Assembly: GCA_030740795.1 (NCBI GenBank)
Contig: JASLWO010000022.1
Span: forward strand, 1 to 39,092
Length of the DNA: 39,092 bases
Source: Acidimicrobiales bacterium
GTDB taxonomy: Bacteria; Actinomycetota; Acidimicrobiia; Acidimicrobiales; UBA8592
Reading direction: 5' to 3'
Shown piece after piece: positions 7,048 to 15,479 of this stretch. Position numbers and translations under genes: made by a program. Every line of letters starts with the position of its first letter. Within the stretch, counting starts at the first letter, position 1. The notes under the pieces are model-generated. The model ran no database searches, had not been told where the DNA came from, and saw nothing but the letters and a program-made list of their open reading frames with translations.

Positions 7048-8016
7048 TTACTTTTTTAACAGGACTGATTTGTGAAACTCCGACATATCTTCGCGAAAAA
7101 TGTCGGGTTGTTCGCCGAATCCACCCATGTGCGCTCCTCGCCTACCGAAGCCCCCCTCAATCGCCGCCATAAAATGTGTGCGGTCAGTTGAAAGCGAATC
7201 CGACTCTCCAGCCAATGGGTCAATCATGGCTCCAGTAGCGTCTAAATACACGGTTGGTGCTGCAGGGGCGACACTAGCTTCAGGGATTTCGTGCACTTCT
7301 TCCTCTCGGTCAAAACTGTGTGAAGCTCCCTCCACTATTCGAATGGATGCATCACCGCCAGCAAGTGTTATCGCTTGGATTTGTGACTGCACCTGTTGGA
7401 CCGATAACCAGTCATCTCGTTCCCCTACTATTGCTCGAACCTGCGTTTGACCAACAGAAGGTTTGAGGAATTGGTGACCACACCACGGATACACCGCATA
7501 AATCCCTTTAAAATAAAGATTGCTTCCGATGATGGGGTCAGCGAATTGGCGCATACTTGCCATTAAAACAGCAGACCCTCCCCTGCTATGCCCTTGAGCA
7601 GAAATCCGATCAGCATCAATAGCTGGATGCCTAGCAATAGTTTCTAGAGCCATCAAGACATCAACTGCGCTTGCCGCGAAGGAAAAGGGGGTTTGGTTTG
7701 CAACTGTTGACTGCACATTCCTATTCGTAAACGGATCCAGCACAAAGGCAGCCATTCCTTGAGAAACAATCGTTTCAGCGTGTTGTAGATGGTTTTCCCC
7801 GACTCCCAAGCTTCCTGGTACGACAATAACAACAGGCGATGAGCTATCCGGAGAGGCAACGAAGAGTTTTCCACTGATGTTAATCCGTTCTATTTGGTGG
7901 TGTGAACCGATTGCTTCGGAATAGTTTCGGGGATTACTCGACTCGAAAACAATTGATTCACCAATTACACCTGCAAGAGAAAAGTTCTCGAGATAAAAGT
8001 TTTCAGCATGTCCCAC
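7048..8016 (-). CDS. alpha/beta hydrolase, dienelactone-hydrolase-like
   Basis: 322 aa, GTG start. The catalytic triad can be read: nucleophile Ser144 in GHSRGG, Asp at about 201-202 (GERDDW) and His233 (GASHSFD), with an oxyanion strand VVIVVPGSLG near residue 65. The fold matches dienelactone hydrolase/acyl peptidase-like cytoplasmic hydrolases that cleave esters or lactones. An extra C-terminal tail of about 80 residues, with Gly/Arg-rich GGFGRRGAHMGG, follows the triad and is not part of the core fold. No signal peptide. Convergent with the thioesterase gene. Substrate unknown. Confidence 0.85.
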   Translation of the reverse strand: MGHAENFYLENFSLAGVIGESIVFESSNPRNYSEAIGSHHQIERINISGKLFVASPDSSSPVVIVVPGSLGVGENHLQHAETIVSQGMAAFVLDPFTNRNVQSTVANQTPFSFAASAVDVLMALETIARHPAIDADRISAQGHSRGGSAVLMASMRQFADPIIGSNLYFKGIYAVYPWCGHQFLKPSVGQTQVRAIVGERDDWLSVQQVQSQIQAITLAGGDASIRIVEGASHSFDREEEVHEIPEASVAPAAPTVYLDATGAMIDPLAGESDSLSTDRTHFMAAIEGGFGRRGAHMGGFGEQPDIFREDMSEFHKSVLLKK

Positions 8017-8083
8017 ATAATGATTCTAGGCTTAAGGACCGAAAAGATTCTCAAATCTGTTTCTATCACTGACCTCTTTATAA

Positions 8084-9109
8084 ATGGGAGTTCCCGACCC
8101 ACGGTCATTGCTGAAACACGGCTGGAAAAATCCTACTAGTCTAGAAATGGCAAATTCTGTCACACTCTCTCAAGAAACTGAGCATATTATCGATACTCAA
8201 TCCTCTGATATCCCTCATAATAATGAACTCCGCATCGGAATAATTTCTTGCAGTTTCGGTTACATACTTATTGCTATCGCTTCTGTGATTGTTTCAGACT
8301 CTGAAGTGCACGGCTTGACCATGGCATTTTGGCGATCATGGATTGGCGTACCTGTCTTAGGTCTTTACGTTCTTCTGAAACAGAAGCAAAAATTTAACTG
8401 GCATAATTTCTTGTTGTGCGCTCCAGCAGGAATATGCTTCGGCTCAGCAATCGGATTGTTTTTTTGGTCCACCCAAATAACAAGCCTTATAAATGCAAGC
8501 CTTATAAGCTCATTACAACCATTAATCATTATTTTCTTGAGTTACTACTTCTTCTCAGAGAAAATTACCTCCGGAGATATCGGATTATCGCTTCTCTCTA
8601 TTGGAGGAGCGATAATCATAGTCCTAGCTGGAACAAGTGATGGAAGTGGAAAAATCAGTGGTGATTTCATCGCGTTTATAGGAATAGCTCTAGGGGCTGG
8701 ATACTTCGCATTCGCAAAAAAGACTTTAAGGAAACTCGGGGTCGCTGAATTCATGACTGGTTATTTTATATGGTCTGGAATCACCCTTACCCCTATGATG
8801 CTTTTAGCTGGAGCAGGAATTATGCCTCAAACCGAACGAGACATCGTGCAAATTCTAGCAGTTGCTTCAGTACCGGGAGTGGGTCACGTTCTTCTTAATT
8901 TCTCTCAAGGGAGAACACCTCTTAGCCTGATTGGCATTCTTCAGCTACTAGTTCCAGTTACAGCCACCGTGTCTGCCGTGCTTTTCTTGGAGGCTACAAT
9001 TTCAGGGATCAAGGGTCTAGGAATGATCATTGTGTTTATCGGACTTGGGTCTAGTAGCTACATCAGAAGCAAACGAAATGAAAAAGAACCCACTAAAGCA
9101 GAAACCTAA
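8084..9109 (+). CDS. EamA/DMT family membrane transporter
   Basis: 341 aa with about ten hydrophobic helices in two five-helix EamA repeats; the first repeat holds a typical LISSLQPLIIIFLSYYFF segment and the second ILQLLVPVTATVSAVLFLEA. Drug/metabolite transporters of this type usually export amino acids, nucleosides or related metabolites at the cytoplasmic membrane. The ATG at 8084 is used here, but an ATG at 8147 (MANSVTLSQETEH) would shorten the hydrophilic N-terminus and is equally possible; neither has a strong Shine-Dalgarno. Divergent from the hydrolase. Substrate unknown. Confidence 0.9.
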   Translation: MGVPDPRSLLKHGWKNPTSLEMANSVTLSQETEHIIDTQSSDIPHNNELRIGIISCSFGYILIAIASVIVSDSEVHGLTMAFWRSWIGVPVLGLYVLLKQKQKFNWHNFLLCAPAGICFGSAIGLFFWSTQITSLINASLISSLQPLIIIFLSYYFFSEKITSGDIGLSLLSIGGAIIIVLAGTSDGSGKISGDFIAFIGIALGAGYFAFAKKTLRKLGVAEFMTGYFIWSGITLTPMMLLAGAGIMPQTERDIVQILAVASVPGVGHVLLNFSQGRTPLSLIGILQLLVPVTATVSAVLFLEATISGIKGLGMIIVFIGLGSSSYIRSKRNEKEPTKAET

Positions 9110-9155
9110 TTACCCAAGAAATAATTACAATTACTAACCCTTAATAAGAGTTGTT

Positions 9156-10610
9156 TCAGCGGTTTGATGGTTGCAAGTGTGCACGACGGGCTTTCCGATT
9201 GGGCCGACCATTGGATTTGGGTGAGGATTTCTTTCTATTCTGACCTGATTTTGGTTTCTGCGAAGCATGTCTATTTACATGTTTATTATTCGTTTTTCTA
9301 CGATTTTTATTTGGAGAATTCTTCCCTTTGGGTTTGTGATGCGAAGCCCTTGAACGATTCTTTGATTTCTGATCATTACGTTTCTTTGATGATGCACCGT
9401 GCGTAGCCTTTCCTGCTAATTTCGGACTTTCTCCAGATTTCTGATCCAATTCTTTTTCTCTTCTGCTTTTCGTTGAAGTTCCAGATGAAAGTTCAGATAA
9501 CCGTTCGGGTTCAACTCTTTGAATCACTTCACTAATTCCCAACCGCTCTTGCATTTTTTTTGCGGTTCTTCTTTGTTCTGGTTGAATTATGGAAAGAACT
9601 ATTCCTTCGTTACCTGCACGAGCCGTACGGCCTGAACGGTGAATATATGCTTTGTGGTCTTCTGGAAGGTCATAATGAACTACCAATTCAACTCCATCAA
9701 CATGAATTCCCCTAGCCGCTACATCAGTAGCTACTAGCGTTTGAGCTCTTCCAATGGTGAAATTCTCAAGCGCCCTTCTTCGCTGATGCTGACTCTTCCC
9801 TCCATGTATCGCTTCTGCATCCACGCCTAATTTCTTCAACTGTTTTGCCAAACGGTCGGACCCATGGCGTGTCCGGCAAAAGATTATTGCTGGCCAAACA
9901 ACTTTCACTGCTTCGGCTGCAACAACAGATTTCTCTGATTTTTTCGCAACCGTAAAAGTATGCTTGGCCTGTTTGATATCAGGAGTTCTTTCCCCTACTT
10001 CATGCAATACCGGATCTCGTTGATACCGTTTTTTCAGTTGCGCTACCTCTCTATCAAGAGTTGCGGAGAAAAGAATGGTTTGCCGTTCATTTGAGGTCTG
10101 GTCAAGGATTCGTGAGATCGCTGGCATGAATCCCATATCAGCCATACGATCAGCCTCATCAATAACTACTTGCTGCACCGCCCCTAAATTAACTTCGCCT
10201 TGTTCAATGAGATCTTCTAGACGGCCTGGGCAAGCGACAAGAATATCGACTCCTTTTGATAAAGCCTTCCTTTGCGGTCCGTAACCGACACCTCCGTACA
10301 CCACGAAAACATTTTTTTTGCCGCTAAATGACCGAAGCTCGTTACATATCTGTTCAGCTAATTCTCTGGTGGGGGCAAGTACTAAGCTTTGTGGGTTTCG
10401 AGGTTTCGATGCTTTCGTCCTTACTACAAGAGGTATTCCAAATGCGAGGGTTTTGCCAGATCCCGTGGGTGCCCTTCCACAAATATCCTTACCTTCTAAC
10501 CCTTCCTGAATCGTTTTTTCTTGAATTTCAAATGGTTCTTGTATCCCCTGACGTTTAAGTGCTTCGCAAATATAATCTGGAACTCCGAGACTAGAGAAAC
10601 TTTTAGACAT
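9156..10610 (-). CDS. DEAD-box ATP-dependent RNA helicase
   Basis: 484 aa. Helicase core motifs in order: Q motif (FEIQEKTIQ, residues 27-35), motif I APTGSGKT (47-54), PTREL (80-84), DEAD (151-154), SAT (182-184), then TDVAARG and HRSGRTARAG in the second RecA domain. After about residue 380 there is a long Lys/Arg/Ser/Asn-rich low-complexity tail, likely an unstructured RNA-binding extension as seen in RhlE/CsdA-type helicases. It unwinds short RNA duplexes in ribosome assembly, mRNA decay or cold adaptation; which one cannot be told. ATG start without strong SD. Confidence 0.95.
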   Translation of the reverse strand: MSKSFSSLGVPDYICEALKRQGIQEPFEIQEKTIQEGLEGKDICGRAPTGSGKTLAFGIPLVVRTKASKPRNPQSLVLAPTRELAEQICNELRSFSGKKNVFVVYGGVGYGPQRKALSKGVDILVACPGRLEDLIEQGEVNLGAVQQVVIDEADRMADMGFMPAISRILDQTSNERQTILFSATLDREVAQLKKRYQRDPVLHEVGERTPDIKQAKHTFTVAKKSEKSVVAAEAVKVVWPAIIFCRTRHGSDRLAKQLKKLGVDAEAIHGGKSQHQRRRALENFTIGRAQTLVATDVAARGIHVDGVELVVHYDLPEDHKAYIHRSGRTARAGNEGIVLSIIQPEQRRTAKKMQERLGISEVIQRVEPERLSELSSGTSTKSRREKELDQKSGESPKLAGKATHGASSKKRNDQKSKNRSRASHHKPKGKNSPNKNRRKTNNKHVNRHASQKPKSGQNRKKSSPKSNGRPNRKARRAHLQPSNR

Positions 10611-10824
10611 GGTGGCTTACCTATTTTCCTTATTTGTAAAGATCCGCTGACCGGATAGAACTCGAGAATCTCTCAAGAAAAATTCGCTTTAAGTTTAAAC
10701 CTCGAAACAGCTAACGCTTTACGGCTTAATCATGGTATCGCCTGACACGCAAACTTCCTGCGATCGCAACAAACTTGAACCGTCCGCTATCTAATATGTC
10801 GTACCTGATGCTTAATGTGTAACA
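10611..10824. other. intergenic region upstream of the helicase and the unknown gene
   Basis: 214 bp between divergent genes. It contains short inverted repeats on the helicase leader side (ATCCG-N5-CGGAT at 10642-10656 and a GAGA/TCTC repeat near 10664-10674) that could structure the 5' leader, as is common for cold-responsive helicases. I see no RNA gene. Confidence 0.35.
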
Positions 10825-11442
10825 ATGACTGGTTCATACGAGGAAACAAAAAAAGGAAACGATTCCCAAACATTTCCTTCGCGTTGGCAATTCCGCGAAA
10901 TCCTCCGCTCATGCGATTACCAAGATCAAACAGTTGTCCGACTGTCTCTTTTCTATTCCCAGCTTTCTATCGGTCCAGTTCTAGCGATTGCAGTCACACA
11001 GAACCTTCCTCAAACGAGAACTGTATTTTACTCAGTCGAACTACTTCCACTGATAGCGGCTTACATTCAACACATTCTCACATGGTCGCTGACTCTCCGA
11101 AATAACCAAAATCTTGGAGAGTCAGGTGTTTATAACAAACTCACGGATGAAGAAAAAATTGTTGGAACATGGTCCCCACACTTCTCTTTCTTGGTAAATG
11201 GTGAATCCGCCGCAATTGAAACAAAGCTCCAGATACGAAAGATCCTTGATATCGAACCAAATTCACTACGCAATGAAAGCTTCCGTTTCTTGCGCCCCTT
11301 AACCAACGACCCGACTGAAAAGCGATACGTTACTCCAAATAACCGTGGGAAACGAGGGAAATTCGACCCAGGTCCAGTATTTGGAATGTCTTTTGATTTC
11401 TTAAAATCAGAAGCAGAGTCACAAAAGTTTTTTAACGAATAA
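10825..11442 (+). CDS. hypothetical protein, not recognised
   Basis: 205 aa from the ATG at 10825. No motif I recognise. A moderately hydrophobic stretch lies around residues 68-90 (ELLPLIAAYIQHILTWSL), too mixed to call a sure membrane helix. The C-terminal third is basic and polar (NNRGKRGKFDPGPVFGMSFDF). No Shine-Dalgarno is visible. It lies directly upstream of two tRNA genes on the same strand. An overlapping minus-strand reading frame (11130-11492) is less protein-like. Likely real but lineage-restricted; function unknown. Confidence 0.5.
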   Translation: MTGSYEETKKGNDSQTFPSRWQFREILRSCDYQDQTVVRLSLFYSQLSIGPVLAIAVTQNLPQTRTVFYSVELLPLIAAYIQHILTWSLTLRNNQNLGESGVYNKLTDEEKIVGTWSPHFSFLVNGESAAIETKLQIRKILDIEPNSLRNESFRFLRPLTNDPTEKRYVTPNNRGKRGKFDPGPVFGMSFDFLKSEAESQKFFNE

Positions 11443-11506
11443 CATTTCGGTGTTGGGCTCAAGTTGATGATGTCGCTAGGCTGATCCATCACTTAGGAAA
11501 GATTTT

Positions 11507-11578
11507 TCGGGGATGGTGTAATTGGTAACACAACTGGTTCTGATCCAGTCATTGGGGGTTCAAGTCCTCCTCCCCGAG
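11507..11578 (+). tRNA. tRNA-Gln (anticodon CTG)
   Basis: A full cloverleaf folds: acceptor TCGGGGA/TCCCCGA with all seven pairs, D stem GTGT/ACAC, anticodon stem ACTGG/CCAGT with loop TTCTGAT (anticodon CTG at 11540-11542), and T stem GGGGG/CCTCC with loop TTCAAGT and one G-U pair. The CCA end is not encoded. It is followed 27 bp later by tRNA-Glu on the same strand. Confidence 0.96.
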
Positions 11579-11605
11579 CTACTAGGATAAATAAAGAAAG
11601 TTCCA

Positions 11606-11678
11606 GCCCCGTTCGTCTAGCGGCCTAGGACGCCACCCTCTCAAGGTGGTAGCACGGGTTCAAATCCCGTACGGGGTA
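11606..11678 (+). tRNA. tRNA-Glu (anticodon CTC)
   Basis: Cloverleaf: acceptor GCCCCGT/ACGGGGT (terminal G-U pair), anticodon stem CCACC/GGTGG with loop CTCTCAA (anticodon CTC at 11640-11642), T stem CGGGT-type arm with loop TTCAAAT. CCA is not encoded. Its 3' end is one base from the stop codon of the convergent DUF218 gene, and gltX, which charges it, lies just beyond that gene. Confidence 0.96.
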
Positions 11679-11679
11679 C

Positions 11680-12348
11680 TCACTCACTTAAGGTGCTCGC
11701 TCTTCGGAATCCAATGACTCTCCCCACTGAAGTTCCAATGGTTTCTCGAAAGAGTTGACTAAACGAGCTATCCAGTTGCGTGGGAGAGAACCATGGTTCC
11801 AACCCAACTTCTCGGGCTACCTCTTTTGCACGCAATGCGTGGTAAGGGTCTGAGACAAGGAGAACTTCATTACCTACTCCCACTCTCTCTAAAGCATTTG
11901 ATGTCGCACTTAATGATTGGAACGTGTTGGACCCGTCTATCACAACAAGGATTGCGCTCTCAGGAACTGACCGCTCTAGAAGATACGTTAATCCGGTATA
12001 GGCTTCCGTGAACCGGTCTCCTTTCTGTTTAGACCCTGTTGTCACGATGTAAGGAGCTATTCCATCGACGTACAAACTTAAAGCATGCTGCAAACGCGCC
12101 TCTAGAACTGGGGAAGGCACCCCATCCCATTGCGCTGCACCCAAAACAACGATTGCGTCCACATTCCGAACTTCGTCACGAGTGCTTTGCCACCAGACCT
12201 GAGTAAAAGTCACGGCGACATATGCGATCCCTAATAACGCTAAAGCAAAGCAAGAGGTAAAGAAAACTTTGGTGTATCTGCTTCTCTGAGTGGACTCCGC
12301 AATTGGGTTTTGTTGCGGATCGGGTAACTCTGATTCCGAATACGCCAT
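11680..12348 (-). CDS. DUF218 (YdcF/SanA/ElyC-like) membrane-anchored protein
   Basis: 222 aa. An N-terminal membrane segment at about residues 28-50 (FFTSCFALALLGIAYVAV) is followed by the DUF218 domain starting DAIVVLGAAQWDGVPSP, with IVTTGSK and the LLVSDPYHALRA strand-loop typical of the family. SanA/ElyC members act in cell-envelope integrity and polyprenyl-phosphate or peptidoglycan precursor handling in enterobacteria; other members are uncharacterised. The domain is expected outside the membrane. It starts 8 bp after the gltX stop on the same strand (AGGGA upstream), so it is co-transcribed with gltX. Confidence 0.85.
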   Translation of the reverse strand: MAYSESELPDPQQNPIAESTQRSRYTKVFFTSCFALALLGIAYVAVTFTQVWWQSTRDEVRNVDAIVVLGAAQWDGVPSPVLEARLQHALSLYVDGIAPYIVTTGSKQKGDRFTEAYTGLTYLLERSVPESAILVVIDGSNTFQSLSATSNALERVGVGNEVLLVSDPYHALRAKEVAREVGLEPWFSPTQLDSSFSQLFRETIGTSVGRVIGFRRASTLSE

Positions 12349-12356
12349 AGCAGTCC

Positions 12357-13766
12357 CTACGCTAATTTTGACCTTGCATCAACCAATCTGCTTAAAGCCA
12401 GAGATCGATCTAGAATCGCCATGGGTTTATACAAAGGCAAACCTATTCTTCTACCAGTTACCGCTATGCGGACAGGCACTTGCGATTTCGCTTGAAGAGA
12501 CTCTCCTGCTTCAGAAATTACCTGTTCTATCGACTCTTCATCCCATTGACAATTTCGCAATCCTTCTATAACAAGATCTAGCACCATCGGCACTTCTGAA
12601 ACATGCATTGCTTTAGCAATTTTTTTAATCTCTTTCTCATTCGTTTCTTCTGGAATAATTTCTTCGAAAACCCAATCAACAAGTGGTTTGAGGTCATTTA
12701 GTATTTCAGTTCGTTCTTGCATAGACGGAGCTAGAACTGTTAGTGCTTGTGCGGTTAGGTTGTTTGGTTGCCAACCAGTATCTTTAAAATAGTTCATTGC
12801 GAGCATCACAAAATCTTCTGGCGAAAGAGCTCGAAGGTATTCGCCATTAATGTGATGCAATTTTTTGATATCGAAAAATGCTGGAGATTTATTTACATTT
12901 TCAAGTTCAAATAGAGAAGCTATTTCCTCTATAGGTCTTATTTCTTTTTCGTCTGGGGGCCCCCAACCCAAGAGAGCAAGGTAATTGATCATCGCCTCTG
13001 GAATGATTCCATCCGTTCGGAAGTCAGATAAGGCTACTGAATGTCGGCGTTTTGAAAGCTTTTTACGATCTTCTCCGATTAGAAGAGGGAGATGGGCATA
13101 CTGAGGTGGCTTTCCGTATCCAAGGGCTTCCCATAAAAGAATTACCTTAGGAGTCGTATTTAGAAGATCTTCACCTCGAATAACATGAGTAATGCTCATG
13201 TCCGCATCATCTACTGCGTTTGCTACTAAGAATACCGGAGTTCCGTTACCGCGACGAATAACAAAATCTTCTAATTCATTATTTTTAAATTGCACCTTCC
13301 CGCGGATCAAGTCATCTACTTCAACCGCCCCTACATTCGGAGTCATGAATCGAATGGTGACTCCGGGACCGTCGTTAATTTGACGGTCCCGGCAGTAGCC
13401 GTCGTAGCCACCGCGATAGCCTGTTTCGTTATTCCTAGCATCAATATTTTCTCTGGTGCAGTTGCAACAGTAAGCAAGTTTTTTATCTATTAGGTCCTCA
13501 ATAGCCGCAATGTATTTCTCGGTTCTTTGAGATTGATAATAAGGACCTTCATCCCATTCCAACCCCAGCCATTCAAGGGGTTCAGTAATAGCTTCATAAA
13601 ATTCTGGCTTAGCAAGATCCGCATTTGTGTCTTCGATGCGCAGAATAAACGTGCCTTCAAATCTCTTAGCAAACAACCAATTGAACAATGCAGATCGAGC
13701 CGAACCGACATGGAGGTATCCCGATGGGGCAGGTGCGAAACGGACACGAGGTGATTGTGGAGTCAA
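12357..13766 (-). CDS. gltX: glutamyl-tRNA synthetase
   Basis: 469 aa class I synthetase. The N-terminal motif RFAPAPSGYLHVGSARSALFNW contains the HIGH-like HVGS, and KLSKRRHS is the KMSKS-like loop. A CCNC element (about residue 98) resembles the zinc-binding insertion of some GluRS. The enzyme attaches Glu to tRNA-Glu; if it is the non-discriminating kind it also makes Glu-tRNA-Gln for GatCAB. No ATG fits: the conserved N-terminus begins with TTG at 13764-13766, preceded by AGAAGG 3 nt upstream. Its cognate tRNAs lie 0.7 kb downstream. Followed by the DUF218 gene in one transcript. Confidence 0.96.
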   Translation of the reverse strand: MTPQSPRVRFAPAPSGYLHVGSARSALFNWLFAKRFEGTFILRIEDTNADLAKPEFYEAITEPLEWLGLEWDEGPYYQSQRTEKYIAAIEDLIDKKLAYCCNCTRENIDARNNETGYRGGYDGYCRDRQINDGPGVTIRFMTPNVGAVEVDDLIRGKVQFKNNELEDFVIRRGNGTPVFLVANAVDDADMSITHVIRGEDLLNTTPKVILLWEALGYGKPPQYAHLPLLIGEDRKKLSKRRHSVALSDFRTDGIIPEAMINYLALLGWGPPDEKEIRPIEEIASLFELENVNKSPAFFDIKKLHHINGEYLRALSPEDFVMLAMNYFKDTGWQPNNLTAQALTVLAPSMQERTEILNDLKPLVDWVFEEIIPEETNEKEIKKIAKAMHVSEVPMVLDLVIEGLRNCQWDEESIEQVISEAGESLQAKSQVPVRIAVTGRRIGLPLYKPMAILDRSLALSRLVDARSKLA

Positions 13767-13868
13767 AAGCCTTCTAACCTTCTTGCATGTTTGTTGGATT
13801 GACGAGATCTACTTTGTTTAACTTGGATTGGGGCATAGCTTGGAGCATTCATAGCTCTCTAGTCTAAT

Positions 13869-15479
13869 TTACTTTGTCTTTCGGCAATGTAGGAGGCCAT
13901 AGACAATGGAATCTACTAAAGCCTGCCAACTCGCCTCAATAATGTTTTCTGAAACGCCGATAGTTGTCCATGTTTCTTCACCATTCGTGCTATCCAATAA
14001 GACCCGTGTGACTGCTCCAGTGCCTCTCTCAGTATCAAGAACACGAACTTTATAGTCAACGAGTGAAATTTCTTCCAACTCTGGATATATATCTACAAGT
14101 ACCGAGCGTAATGCAGTGTCAATAGCATTAACCGGTCCGTTTCCATCTCCTTCTCCTACAAACCTTTGGTCTTTGACGTTAAGGTCGACCACGGCTCGCG
14201 TGTCAACGTCAACAGATATTTCATTCCAAGCACGACTTCCTGAACCCACATGGTTCATTTCAACATGGAATTTATCCAATTTGAAAAAATCTTGCGTCCA
14301 CCCGCTTGCTCCTCGCATAAGTAGTTCCAATGAGGCATCTGCTACTTCAAAGTGGTATCCCTCATATTCAAGTTTTTTCAAGGTTTCGACAACATCTCCT
14401 AGAATTTTTCCATCAAGATCTATACCTATTTCCTTGGCTTTAAGTTCAAGCGTTGATCGTCCTGCCATTTCAGAAACAAGAAATCGGGTTCCATTCCCTA
14501 TTCTTTCCGGTGGTATATGTTCATAAGCATCTGATCTTCTAGAGATCGCGCTCACGTGGAGCCCTGCTTTGTGGGCAAATGCTGAACCGCCCGTATATGG
14601 CTGTTGGGGATTGAGGGTTATGTTCACGAGTTCTGCAACATGGTGACTAACTGGGGTAAGTAACTCAAGACGTTCTTCGGGTATTGTCGTAATACCCATT
14701 TTCAATGTCAGATTTGCAATGATTGCAATCAAGTCACAATTGCCAGTCCGTTCTCCATAGCCATTAATAGTTCCCTGAACTTGGATCGCTCCGGCAGAAA
14801 CTCCAGCGAGCGCATTCGCTACCCCGCATCCAGTGTCGTTGTGCAAATGGACACCGACTCCAGTTTCTAAATGTGATGTAACCGCTGCAACTGCGTTAGT
14901 GACATCTTGCGGTAGAGATCCACCATTCGTGTCACAAAGAATCAGCCTTTCAGCTCCTGCGATAGATGCTGCTTCTAAGACGCGAAGCGAGAATTCAGGA
15001 TTGTCTTTATAACCATCAAAGAAATGTTCCGCGTCGAAAAAGACCCGTTTACCATTTGCTACTAGATATTCAACTGAATCAGCGACCATTGCTACACCTT
15101 CATCAAGAGAAGTCTGAAGTGCTTCTGTAACGTGGTAGTCCCAGCATTTCCCAACAATGCAAACAACATTGGTTTTCGCCGCGATTAGATTCTCTAGTGT
15201 TTGGTCTTGGTCAACTTTTCCCTTTGCCCGTCTCGTTGACCCAAACGCCACAAGCTGTGATGTCTTTAATTCAAGTTCCTGATGGGCTCTTTCAAAAAAT
15301 TCGTTGTCTTTGGGATTAGCTCCGGGCCAGCCACCTTCTATGTAGTGAACGCCTAGCAGATCTAACTGTTCGGCTATTCGTAACTTGTCTTCAACGGTAA
15401 GGGAAATGCCTTCTAATTGGCTTCCATCGCGAAGAGTTGTGTCATAGATCTCAACGGACTGCGGAGAAGATCCCGGCAT
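13869..15479 (-). CDS. cimA: citramalate synthase (CimA)
   Basis: 536 aa from the ATG at 15479. It condenses pyruvate and acetyl-CoA to (R)-citramalate, the entry to threonine-independent isoleucine synthesis. The HMGL-like TIM barrel opens with VEIYDTTLRDGSQLEG, followed by IEGGWPGANPKD, typical of CimA rather than LeuA, the metal-site HLHNDTGCGVANALAG and GYGERTGNC. A C-terminal LeuA-type allosteric dimer domain covers about the last 130 residues, so end-product control by isoleucine is expected. The ATG overlaps the ilvE TGA by one base (TGATG), which favours it over GTG codons up to 15494. Last gene of leuB-ilvE-cimA. Confidence 0.94.
   Translation of the reverse strand: MPGSSPQSVEIYDTTLRDGSQLEGISLTVEDKLRIAEQLDLLGVHYIEGGWPGANPKDNEFFERAHQELELKTSQLVAFGSTRRAKGKVDQDQTLENLIAAKTNVVCIVGKCWDYHVTEALQTSLDEGVAMVADSVEYLVANGKRVFFDAEHFFDGYKDNPEFSLRVLEAASIAGAERLILCDTNGGSLPQDVTNAVAAVTSHLETGVGVHLHNDTGCGVANALAGVSAGAIQVQGTINGYGERTGNCDLIAIIANLTLKMGITTIPEERLELLTPVSHHVAELVNITLNPQQPYTGGSAFAHKAGLHVSAISRRSDAYEHIPPERIGNGTRFLVSEMAGRSTLELKAKEIGIDLDGKILGDVVETLKKLEYEGYHFEVADASLELLMRGASGWTQDFFKLDKFHVEMNHVGSGSRAWNEISVDVDTRAVVDLNVKDQRFVGEGDGNGPVNAIDTALRSVLVDIYPELEEISLVDYKVRVLDTERGTGAVTRVLLDSTNGEETWTTIGVSENIIEASWQALVDSIVYGLLHCRKTK

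Noticed and set aside
11130-11492. Minus-strand open frame overlapping the unknown gene at 10825
   Set aside because: It has no family signature and its end overlaps the region just before the tRNA; the plus-strand frame is longer and looks more like a protein.
11507-11678. Integration site or genomic island at the tRNA pair
   Set aside because: No integrase gene, no direct repeat of a tRNA 3' end and no mobile genes nearby.
14116-14526. Plus-strand open frame opposite cimA
   Set aside because: Antisense shadow of the CimA C-terminal domain.
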